Below are positions 1 to 5,479 of a stretch of DNA of 6,770 nucleotides, piece by piece. The notes beneath the pieces were generated by a model that had not been told where the DNA came from, made no database searches, and worked only from the letters and a program-made list of their open reading frames with translations. The DNA is from Thermoleophilia bacterium (GTDB lineage Bacteria > Actinomycetota > Thermoleophilia > Gaiellales > Gaiellaceae): contig JAICYG010000148.1 of NCBI GenBank assembly GCA_025934335.1, forward strand, positions 1-6,770, in the 5' to 3' direction. Every line of letters starts with the position of its first letter. The first letter of the stretch is position 1. Made by a program: the position numbers and the translations under genes.

Positions 1-132
1 GCCGCCCGCGCGCAGGGCCGAGGGCGGTGGGCCGATCCACGTCAGACCGGCTGCGAGCACCGCTTCGGCGCAGTCCGCGGACTCGGCGAGGAAGCCGTAG
101 CCGGGATGGACGGCATCCGCGCCGCTCTCTCG
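1..132 (-). pseudogene. Second biotin carboxylase segment, out of frame with the first (partial)
   Basis: Read on the minus strand from about position 132 to the window edge, this stretch encodes RESGADAVHPGYGFLAES, then ADCAEAVLAAG, LTWIGPPPSALRAGG. That is the conserved HPGYGF(L)-E region of a biotin carboxylase, normally found near residues 65-107. It is not in the frame of the biotin carboxylase that starts at 620. Bases 2-121 align without gaps to bases 301-420, which encode the same part of the first copy; I counted 32 mismatches in 120 positions, about 73% identity. It therefore looks like a diverged paralog, not a recent duplicate. It has no start of its own and runs off the left edge. 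Removing one AG from the GAGAGAG run at 125-131 would join the two frames. A real fusion, a broken gene and a misassembly all remain possible. Confidence 0.7.
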
Positions 133-620
133 CGCCGCGCCGCGGCGAGGGCGTCGTCGAGCTCGTCGCGCGCGCGCACGACCCGCATCCCGCGGCCGCC
201 GCCGCCCGCAGCCGCCTTGACGATCAGCGGCGGCTCCGAGACCTCCGGAATCGTGGGCACGCCCGCTTCGGCCGCGATCCGCTTCGCCGCGAGCTTGTCG
301 CCGCCGGCGCGCAGCGCCGCCGCGGGGGGCCCGACCCATACGAGCCCGGCCGCCTCGACCGCCTCGGCGAAATCGCCGTTCTCGGCGAGGAACCCGTAGC
401 CCGGATGGATCGCGTCGGCGCCCGCCTCCTTCGCCGCGCGGATGTGCTCCTGCGCGTCGAGGTACGAGCGGATCTCGACCGTCTCGTCGGCGCTCCGCGC
501 ATGCAGCGACCCGGCGTCGTCCGGCGCGACCACCGCGACCGCGCCGAGGCCGAGCGAGCGGGCGGCGCGGAAGACGCGCAGCGCGATCTCACCGCGATTC
601 GCGACGAGCACCCTCTCCAC
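42..620 (-). CDS. Biotin carboxylase N-terminal region, probable MCC alpha/acyl-CoA carboxylase subunit, frame-disrupted
   Basis: Biotin carboxylase uses ATP and bicarbonate to carboxylate the biotin of an acyl-CoA carboxylase. The GTG start at 620 is chosen because it begins directly at MERVLVANRGEIALRVFRAA, the family N-terminus; a TAAGG lies 8 nt upstream. Visible motifs are ANRGEIA (7-13), HPGYGFLAEN (72-81), GDKLAAK (107-113) and the ATP-grasp glycine loop KAAAGGGGRGM (135-145). The linker before the glycine loop is shorter than in many acetyl-CoA carboxylase subunits. After E164 the frame reads nonsense and stops at 42, giving 192 residues, whereas biotin carboxylase domains are about 450. 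Homology resumes in another frame with an earlier segment of a paralog. It starts 14 nt after the phospholipase D stop, so the two are probably co-transcribed. The liuB and liuC genes on the same strand suggest an MCC alpha role, but the visible residues do not prove the substrate. As it stands it cannot make a working enzyme. Confidence 0.8.
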   Translation of the reverse strand: MERVLVANRGEIALRVFRAARSLGLGAVAVVAPDDAGSLHARSADETVEIRSYLDAQEHIRAAKEAGADAIHPGYGFLAENGDFAEAVEAAGLVWVGPPAAALRAGGDKLAAKRIAAEAGVPTIPEVSEPPLIVKAAAGGGGRGMRVVRARDELDDALAAARRERAARMPSIPATASSPSPRTAPKRCSQPV

Positions 621-634
621 GCGCGAGACCTTAC

Positions 635-2017
635 TCAGCCGTCGACCAGGAGGCCGTTGATCGGCCCGAGGAACCTGCGCGTCCGCCGTGAGATGTGAGG
701 CAGCAGGCGCAGCTGGTCGTACTCGTCGTCGTGCGCCCGTTCGACCCACGTCTCGAACGACGGGTCGTCGCGTTCGAGGTGCTCGCGCCAGAGGGCGATC
801 CGCGTTCCGCGCGCCAGCTCCTCGTCGCAGGTGATCACGCACGCCTCGGTGTCGTTGAAGAGCGAATGCTCGTTGAGGTTGGCCGAGCCGATTGCCAACC
901 AGCGGTCGTCCACGACCGCGACCTTCGCGTGGACGTACACCTGGTTCTCGCGACCGGGCTGGTAGAGCGTGCAGGCGAGGAACCGTCCGTCGCGGTCGGC
1001 CGCGACGAGCTCGCCGAGCTGGCCGCGTGTGTCGTCCGCGCCGTTGTTCGGGCGGGCCGGCAGCAAGACGACGACGTGGAACTCGTCGCTCGGCGGGTGG
1101 CGCAGCTTGTCGGCGAGGATCCCGACGAGCTCCGACGACCACAGGAACTGGCTCTCCAGGTAGACGAGCGTCTCCGCCGAGCGGAGCGCGCGCACGTACG
1201 CCTCGAGGATCCGGAAGTCACCGCGCGGCAGCGCGCCGTAGACGCCGTTCGGGACGGTGCGGACGAACTGTGCGGTGATGCTGCCGGCTCGAACCGGACT
1301 GGTGCCGGCGGGCAGCGGCTCCCCCGTTACCTCGCGCCAGCGCAAGGCGAGATGCGCGGCGACGTCGCCGACGAGCGGCCCCTCGATCCGGAGCGCCGCG
1401 TCGTGCCAGCCGATGCCCGGCCGCGCCGGGTGCCCCGGCCGGTCGAGGCGATCACCGGCGAGTCGCGTCAGGTCGATGCCGCCGACGTAGGCGACGCGGC
1501 CGTCGATCACCGCGAGCTTCTCGTGATGGCAGTGCATCGGTCGCTCGATCGAGTCGAGCGCCATCCGGATGCGCGTGCCGCGGACGAGCTCCCGGCGCTG
1601 CTCGCGGACCGTCGACCGCGACGGCGAGAAGAGCGGGAGCGGCGCGCCTGCCCAGGCCAGCAGGCGCACGTCGACGCGCTCGGCGGCAGTCGCGAGCCGC
1701 TCGCGCAGCGTCGGCCCGCCGCGGACGAGCTCGAAGCTGGGATCGAAGTGCCAGCCGGCGAGGTGCACAGACTCCGTCGCGGACACGATGTCGGCGGCGA
1801 GCCGGCCGAGCGCGATCTCGCCGTCGACGAGCGACTCGAGCGCGTTGCCCGGACGCGGCGGCGGGTCGCCGACGCACCACGGCCACCCGTCCGCCGGCGG
1901 GTCGTAGGCGCGCGCCCAGCCGTGGCGCCTCAGACGGCGCCGGTGGTGGGCGCGGACGAGGCGCTCGAGCCCCGTCCCGACGGTGTCGTCCAGGCGGTCG
2001 ATGTTCGCCGGCGCCAT
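635..2017 (-). CDS. Phospholipase D-family protein with two HKD motifs (cardiolipin synthase-like)
   Basis: A 460-residue phosphodiesterase of the phospholipase D superfamily. These enzymes hydrolyse or transfer phosphatidyl groups through a covalent phospho-histidine. Two complete HxK(x)4D motifs are visible: HEKLAVID with H165, K167, D172, and HAKVAVVD with H363, K365, D370. The second is followed by the family's SANLNEHSLFNDTEA stretch. The N-terminus shows no signal peptide or obvious membrane helix (MAPANIDRLDDTVGTG), so a soluble or peripheral enzyme is more likely than a classical membrane-anchored cardiolipin synthase. ATG 2017 is chosen as the first start in the frame giving plausible protein; I saw no better start downstream. 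It overlaps the preceding MFS gene by 88 nt, suggesting translational coupling. The stop at 635 lies 14 nt before the biotin carboxylase start. The substrate (phospholipid, cardiolipin precursor or other phosphodiester) is not identifiable from sequence. Confidence 0.85.
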   Translation of the reverse strand: MAPANIDRLDDTVGTGLERLVRAHHRRRLRRHGWARAYDPPADGWPWCVGDPPPRPGNALESLVDGEIALGRLAADIVSATESVHLAGWHFDPSFELVRGGPTLRERLATAAERVDVRLLAWAGAPLPLFSPSRSTVREQRRELVRGTRIRMALDSIERPMHCHHEKLAVIDGRVAYVGGIDLTRLAGDRLDRPGHPARPGIGWHDAALRIEGPLVGDVAAHLALRWREVTGEPLPAGTSPVRAGSITAQFVRTVPNGVYGALPRGDFRILEAYVRALRSAETLVYLESQFLWSSELVGILADKLRHPPSDEFHVVVLLPARPNNGADDTRGQLGELVAADRDGRFLACTLYQPGRENQVYVHAKVAVVDDRWLAIGSANLNEHSLFNDTEACVITCDEELARGTRIALWREHLERDDPSFETWVERAHDDEYDQLRLLPHISRRTRRFLGPINGLLVDG

Positions 2018-3126
2018 GCGGCGCCAAGCGTAAGCGCGCAGACGCCCGCCACGACGAGGTAGGAGACAGCGTCGGCGGTCGCGTTCGCGAGTGCACCACC
2101 GCCCGCCGCGCCGAGCGTCTGCCCCGGCGCCCACGCGAGGTTCATGAGGGCGAACGCGTAGCCGTAGTCGAGGCCGCGGCCCTCCGACAGGTGCGTGAGG
2201 AGCGTCATCCCCGGCGTGAACAGCGAGCCGAAGGAGAGGCCTGCGAGCACGACGAGCGGGGCGAGGAGCGCCGCGTGTGTCGGCCACGGGAGCAGCGCGG
2301 CGACGACGGCGGACGCGGCGAGCCCGCCGAGAATCAGCGGCGCGATCCCGTACCGGTCGGAGGCTCGCCCGATCAGCGGGTTCATCACCGACTCGAGCGC
2401 GGCCGAGCAGAGGAAGACGGCGCCGATCGCGACCGCGCCGAAGCCGAGGTGCGAGAGCCGGAGCGGAGCGAGCACGCCGAGCGTGCCGAAGAGGAGCGCG
2501 GGGAGGAGGACGAACCACACGCCGGCGAGCACGAGCGGGTCGCCGAGCGCCGCGAAGAGCACGCGGAGGGGCTGCGGCTCCTCGCGCGCGGACGCCGGCG
2601 TCGCCGCTGCGAACGCGACGAGCCCGAGCGAGGCGACGCCGACGACGCCGAACGTCCAGCCGGTGCCCGCAAGCGAGGCGATGCCGCCGAGAACCGGCCC
2701 GAACAGCGCGCCGCCGACGGCCGCGCCGAACGCGGTCCCGATCAGGGCCCCGCGGCGGCCCGCGGGCGCGGCTGCCACGAGCCACGCGAGGGCGCCCGTC
2801 CACGAGAAGGCGCTCGCGATCCCCTGTACGAAGCGCGCCGTGTCCAGCTGCCACGCCTGGTCGCCGACGCCGAAGACGACGGTGCAGGCCGCGACCGCGA
2901 TGAGCCCGACGACCACCGTCCGCTTCACGCCGGCGCGCGCCGCGACGACGCCGCTCGGGATCGCGCCCGCTAGGGCGCCCGCCGGATACGCGGCCGCGAG
3001 CACCCCCGCACCGGCCTTGCCGAGCGAGAGATCGTGCGTGTAGTGCGGTAGCAGCGGCGTCAGCGCGGAGTAGAAGAGCGTGTCGAAGAACACGACGGTG
3101 CTCGCCAAAAGGAGGATGCGCTGCAC
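1930..3126 (-). CDS. Major facilitator superfamily (MFS) transporter
   Basis: A 398-residue, strongly hydrophobic protein with the pattern of about 12 membrane segments, the usual MFS size. The first helix starts at once (QRILLLASTVVFFDTLFYSA, residues 2-21). A degenerate motif A, GVVAARAGVKR, lies at about 59-69 in the loop after helix 2. Its counterpart GRASDRYG lies at 253-260 in the second half, as expected for the two six-helix repeats. Drug-efflux or sugar-efflux type H+ antiport is possible, but nothing visible fixes the substrate. GTG 3126 is chosen because it directly precedes helix 1 and sits 8 nt after one arm of the intergenic inverted repeat. The last roughly 28 residues after W(RRR) are Ser/Thr-rich, look unconserved and lie entirely inside the phospholipase D start, so the original C-terminus may have been shorter. 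It is divergent from the SpoIID-like gene. Confidence 0.85.
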   Translation of the reverse strand: MQRILLLASTVVFFDTLFYSALTPLLPHYTHDLSLGKAGAGVLAAAYPAGALAGAIPSGVVAARAGVKRTVVVGLIAVAACTVVFGVGDQAWQLDTARFVQGIASAFSWTGALAWLVAAAPAGRRGALIGTAFGAAVGGALFGPVLGGIASLAGTGWTFGVVGVASLGLVAFAAATPASAREEPQPLRVLFAALGDPLVLAGVWFVLLPALLFGTLGVLAPLRLSHLGFGAVAIGAVFLCSAALESVMNPLIGRASDRYGIAPLILGGLAASAVVAALLPWPTHAALLAPLVVLAGLSFGSLFTPGMTLLTHLSEGRGLDYGYAFALMNLAWAPGQTLGAAGGGALANATADAVSYLVVAGVCALTLGAAWRRRTSTAWTTPSGRGSSASSAPTTGAV

Positions 3127-3216
3127 GGCGACCGACCGTAGACGATCGGCTCCGGATGCCCGGCGCCTGCGGCTGGGAGCCTGCACGCGGCGCATCGCGG
3201 CCGGCGCGCCCGGCGC

Positions 3217-3237
3217 CAAGGGCCACCGCCCTTGACA
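3217..3237 (+). promoter_or_regulatory. Dyad overlapping a TTGACA -35-like box
   Basis: CAAGGGC (3217-3223), a CACC spacer and GCCCTTG (3228-3234) form a perfect 7-bp dyad. Its right arm overlaps TTGACA at 3232-3237, a perfect match to the sigma-70 -35 consensus. At 17-18 nt spacing the -10 position holds GCTGCT or CTGCTT, which is poor. This could be a repressor-covered promoter for the SpoIID-like gene, but the weak -10 keeps confidence low. Confidence 0.3.
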
Positions 3238-3260
3238 CCGGTCGATCCGTCCACGCTGCT

Positions 3261-3287
3261 TGGTGCATGCTCTCCCCGCAGGCACCA
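3261..3287 (+). promoter_or_regulatory. Hairpin in the region upstream of the SpoIID-like gene
   Basis: TGGTGCATGC (3261-3270) pairs with GCAGGCACCA (3278-3287), with one mismatch in 10 pairs and a TCTCCCC loop. It lies between the TTGACA box and the start codon. An AGGAG at 3293-3297 follows but is 26 nt from ATG 3324, too far for a normal ribosome site. Being GC-rich, it may be chance structure. Confidence 0.25.
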
Positions 3288-3323
3288 GCATCAGGAGCCG
3301 ATCGTCTACCGTTCGCCTCCGCG

Positions 3324-4859
3324 ATGAGGTTGAACGTCTGCATCGCGGCCGCGCTCGCCGCGCTCTCGCTCCCGGCCGGCGCGGCCGCCGGCACCGTCTT
3401 CCTGCTCGACGGGCGCGGCTGGGGCCACGGCGTCGGCATGAGTCAGTGGGGCGCCGAGGGGTACGCGCGCCACGGGTACGGCTATCGCCAGATCCTCGCG
3501 CACTATTACCCGCACACGCAGATCGGCATTGCGCAGCCGCGCGACGTGCGGGTGCTGCTCGGGCAGGGGAAGGACTCCGTGCGCATCGGCTCGTCGGCGC
3601 CGTTCGTGGTCGTCGACGCGATCGGGCGCAAGCTGCACATGCCTGCGCGCGCCGTCGTCGTCGACCGCCGCTTCACGCTGCGCCACCTGAAGCTGCGCCA
3701 GCCGTTGCGGTTCGAGGCGGGCGCGGCGCCGCTGGAGGTCGACCTCGCCGGCTACCGCGGCGACGTCGTCGTGAAGGCGAAGCCGGACGGGCTGATGGTC
3801 GTCAACGTGCTGCCGCTCGACCGGTACCTGCGCGGCGTCGTGCCGTGGGAGGCGCCGACCGGCTGGCACGAGCAGACGTACGAGGCGCAGGCGGTTGCGG
3901 CGCGTTCCTACACCCTCGCGACGCTCAAGCCCGGCCAGGACTTCGACCTCTTCTCCGACCAGCGCTCGCAGATGTACGGCGGCATCCGCGCCGAGCGCAC
4001 CGAGACGAACCTCGCGATCGGCGCCACGGCCGGGCAGGTGCTCGTGTGGCGCGACCGGATCATCCCGGCGTACTACTTCTCGTCGTCGGGCGGCCGGACG
4101 TCGTCGATTCACGACGCGTGGCCGCGGGCGGCGCAGGTGCCGTACCTCGTCTCCGTGCGCGACCCGTACGACTACCTCTCGCCGCACCATGCGTGGCCCA
4201 CGAAGGTGCTCACGGCGGCGAGCGTCGCGAGCGTCCTGAAGGTGCCGTCGGTGCTCGACGTCGAGGTCGTGCACAACTCGTCGGGACGGGCCCGCGCGGT
4301 GCGCGTCCGCACGCCGTCGGGCTGGCGCGTGTTCCCGGGGGCGGTGATCCGGAGCAAGTTCGACCTCGGCTCGATGGACTTCGACCTGCACGCGCTCGCG
4401 CTGGACGACCCGGACCGCGCGCTCTACGGGTCGAGCGTGAAGCTGACCGGGTTCGTCCGCGGGCTGGGGCATGCGCGGCTGCAGCAGCTGACGCAGGCGG
4501 GGTGGGTGACCGTGCGGCACCTGCGCGTCGCGCCCGACGGCCGCTTCGCGGTGACGCTGCGCGCAGCGGCCTCGACGGAGTTCAGGCTCGCGTACAACGG
4601 CGTTGCCGGCGACGCGGTCGGGTTGCAGGTCGCCCCGCGTGTGCTCGTGAGCGCCGACGGCGCGCGGCTGCACGCGCGCGTCAGCCCGGCGCTGCCGCTG
4701 CAGGTGCAGCGGCTGACGCACAGCGCATGGCGGCCGGTCGCCCGCTCCCGGGGCGTGTTCGATCGGACGCTGCGGCCCGGGAGCTACCGGATCGCGGTGC
4801 TCGGCGCCCACGGGTATGCGCCCCAGATCTCGCAGGCTGTGTCGCTGAGAGGTGTCTGA
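3324..4859 (+). CDS. Secreted SpoIID/LytB-domain protein (probable peptidoglycan glycan-strand hydrolase)
   Basis: A 511-residue exported protein of the SpoIID/LytB family. Bacillus SpoIID is a lytic transglycosylase acting on peptidoglycan glycan strands. ATG 3324 gives a signal peptide (MRLNVCIAAALAALSLPAGAAAG, probable cleavage near residues 20-23). The family glycine/histidine motif GRGWGHGVGMSQWGA (30-44), with ILAHYYPHT after it, lies at the mature N-terminus. The core follows: LDRYLRGVVPWEAPTGW with E176 at the catalytic Glu position, QAVAARSYTLAT, then SSSGGRTSS. In Bacillus SpoIID the GHGVGMSQ motif is C-terminal, so the order here is permuted. Residues from about 370 to 505 look like two related beta-rich repeats (VRGLGHARLQQLTQAGW and SPALPLQVQRLTHSAW), perhaps wall or glycan binding. 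The last codons (S-L-R-G-V-stop) lie inside a REP palindrome arm, so the C-terminus was probably reshaped by the element. Sporulation is not implied, since the family occurs widely in non-sporulating bacteria. Confidence 0.85.
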   Translation: MRLNVCIAAALAALSLPAGAAAGTVFLLDGRGWGHGVGMSQWGAEGYARHGYGYRQILAHYYPHTQIGIAQPRDVRVLLGQGKDSVRIGSSAPFVVVDAIGRKLHMPARAVVVDRRFTLRHLKLRQPLRFEAGAAPLEVDLAGYRGDVVVKAKPDGLMVVNVLPLDRYLRGVVPWEAPTGWHEQTYEAQAVAARSYTLATLKPGQDFDLFSDQRSQMYGGIRAERTETNLAIGATAGQVLVWRDRIIPAYYFSSSGGRTSSIHDAWPRAAQVPYLVSVRDPYDYLSPHHAWPTKVLTAASVASVLKVPSVLDVEVVHNSSGRARAVRVRTPSGWRVFPGAVIRSKFDLGSMDFDLHALALDDPDRALYGSSVKLTGFVRGLGHARLQQLTQAGWVTVRHLRVAPDGRFAVTLRAAASTEFRLAYNGVAGDAVGLQVAPRVLVSADGARLHARVSPALPLQVQRLTHSAWRPVARSRGVFDRTLRPGSYRIAVLGAHGYAPQISQAVSLRGV

Positions 4860-4886
4860 GATCGATCGGCGTCAGACACCTCTCAG
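4845..4886. repeat. Perfect REP-like hairpin shared by two convergent gene ends
   Basis: CTGAGAGGTGTCTGA (4845-4859) and TCAGACACCTCTCAG (4872-4886) are perfect 15-bp reverse complements around a 12-nt loop (4860-4871). Each arm carries the 3' end of one gene, so the SpoIID-like protein and the transposase both end in L-R-G-V-stop, with the TGA inside the palindrome. No T-run follows on either strand, so it may block or process transcripts but lacks the full form of an intrinsic terminator. Confidence 0.85.
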
Positions 4887-5345
4887 GTGCGGCCCGAGGA
4901 GCCGCGCGAGCGCGCACCCGGGATAGGTCGACCAGGGCCAGTCCCCGGGATGGTCGACCATCCCCGCCCTGACCGGGTTGTCGTGCACGTAGTTGACCGT
5001 CGACCAGAGGTGTGCCTCGTCCTTGATCGGCGTGTCCGTATAGCGCGACTCGAACAGGGCTCCGCGACGCTCGTGCCGTCTGTTGAACGCCCGCGAGTGA
5101 GCTCCGTTCACGACGCGCATGCCGTCGCCGACCCGCGCCTCCAACGGCTGGACGACGGCGTGATAGTGGGTGTCCATCAAGCACGCGGCCCAGATCGCCC
5201 ACCGCTCGCGTCGCACGATCCGTAGAAGACGAAGCGCGAACGACTGGCGGTCGACGTCGTCGATGAAGATCGGCCGGTCGTCGACGCCGTGGGTCGTCAG
5301 GTGGTAGATCCCGTCGGCTTCGAAGACTCGCAGTGGCCGGCCCAT
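4872..5345 (-). CDS. REP-associated tyrosine transposase (RAYT, Y1/HUH family)
   Basis: A 157-residue single-domain transposase of the Y1 (IS200-like) superfamily, whose members cut and rejoin single-stranded DNA at palindromes using one tyrosine. Visible family blocks are IYHLTTHGVDDRPIFIDD (13-30), the metal-binding HUH motif in MDTHYHAVVQP (H60, H62), ESRYTDTPIKDEAHL with Y102 as the likely nucleophile, and NYVHDNPVRAGMVDHPGDW (118-136). ATG 5345 places the start directly before the conserved N-terminal block; no clear Shine-Dalgarno precedes it. Size is within the family range and I see no frameshift. The stop lies inside the left REP arm. REP palindromes on both sides fit RAYT over ordinary IS200 or IS605 elements, and no TnpB is present. 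A terminator upstream (5394-5428) should shield it from liu operon transcription, so it is probably weakly expressed. The choice of catalytic tyrosine is by position only. Confidence 0.88.
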   Translation of the reverse strand: MGRPLRVFEADGIYHLTTHGVDDRPIFIDDVDRQSFALRLLRIVRRERWAIWAACLMDTHYHAVVQPLEARVGDGMRVVNGAHSRAFNRRHERRGALFESRYTDTPIKDEAHLWSTVNYVHDNPVRAGMVDHPGDWPWSTYPGCALARLLGPHLRGV

Positions 5346-5393
5346 GCCGAAAACGGTGCCGACGAACGCGTCACATGTCTGTGCCGAGTTGCG

Positions 5394-5428
5394 AAAAAGT
5401 GTCTGACACCTTTCAAGGTGTCAGACAC
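5394..5428 (-). terminator. REP-derived intrinsic terminator of the liu operon
   Basis: On the minus strand, GTGTCTGACACCTT, a GA centre and AAGGTGTCAGACAC form a 14-bp perfect stem, followed at once by TTTTT (the A run at 5394-5398). It lies about 44 nt after the liuC stop, on the same strand. T5 after a strong stem is the classic Rho-independent form and stands out in DNA this GC-rich. The innermost pairs must open to form a real loop. Confidence 0.7.
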
Positions 5429-5479
5429 CAACAGGTGTCAGACACCAACAGGTGTCCGACACCAAGAGGTGTCAGACAC
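5398..5479. repeat. Array of five REP-like palindromes, four at an exact 17-nt period
   Basis: Copies of the 13-nt palindrome GGTGTC(A)GACACC begin at 5417, 5434, 5451 and 5468, exactly 17 nt apart, with AACA, AACA and AAGA spacers. The copy at 5451 has C at the centre, and the last is cut by one base (ends CACG). A fifth, inverted copy (AGTGTCTGACACC, 5398-5410) faces the first and makes the terminator stem. The last unit contains the liuC stop codon. It is too short and palindromic to be a CRISPR array. Confidence 0.9.

Larger units (their letters stand above)
3135..3312. repeat. 25-bp inverted repeat flanking the divergent MFS/SpoIID intergenic region
   Basis: Bases 3135-3159 are the reverse complement of 3288-3312 with two mismatches (3137/3310 and 3154/3293). 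The core GTAGACGATCGGCTCC (3138-3153) pairs perfectly with GGAGCCGATCGTCTAC (3294-3309). Each arm lies just upstream of one start codon, in the same orientation relative to its gene: 8 nt before GTG 3126 and 11 nt before ATG 3324. In both senses it ends in TAC(C/G)GT, which fits the actinobacterial -10 form TAnnnT. If these are -10 boxes, both mRNAs would be leaderless or nearly so. The alternatives are a two-sided operator or the ends of a small non-coding insertion. The pairing is seen directly; the function is inferred. Confidence 0.6.
4845..5479 (-). mobile_element. REP/RAYT unit: transposase gene flanked by REP-like palindromes
   Basis: A RAYT-type transposase gene is bracketed by one hairpin on the left (4845-4886) and a palindrome cluster on the right (5398-5479). 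All are built on GGTGTC(A/T)GACACC. This is the known arrangement of REP-associated tyrosine transposases and the REPs they bind and cleave. No flanking target duplication is visible, as expected for HUH enzymes. Whether the unit still moves is unknown. Confidence 0.7.

Noticed and set aside
695..2062. 455-codon plus-strand open frame opposite the phospholipase D gene
   Set aside because: Arg/Ala/Asp-rich composition with no recognisable motif. The minus strand carries two intact HKD motifs, so this is a high-GC antisense shadow.
3156..3323. Longer SpoIID-like start at ATG 3156 or 3267
   Set aside because: Both would put unconserved residues before a good signal peptide that begins at ATG 3324, and would overlap the inverted repeat and dyad.
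2018..3439. Upstream extension of the phospholipase D frame to a 934-residue protein
   Set aside because: The extension is arginine-rich low-complexity sequence that overlaps the clear MFS protein. ATG 2017 gives a normal-sized phospholipase D.
3306..4811. 501-codon minus-strand open frame opposite the SpoIID-like gene
   Set aside because: His/Arg/Val-rich composition without motifs. The plus strand has a signal peptide and the full SpoIID motif set.
4947..4964. Perfect 18-bp palindrome GGGATGGTCGACCATCCC inside the transposase gene
   Set aside because: It encodes the conserved transposase segment GMVDHPG, so codon choice in GC-rich DNA explains it well enough. It does not resemble the REP consensus.
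5398..5479. Possible small CRISPR array
   Set aside because: Repeats are 13-nt palindromes with 4-nt near-identical spacers. CRISPR repeats are longer and have unique spacers of about 30 nt or more.
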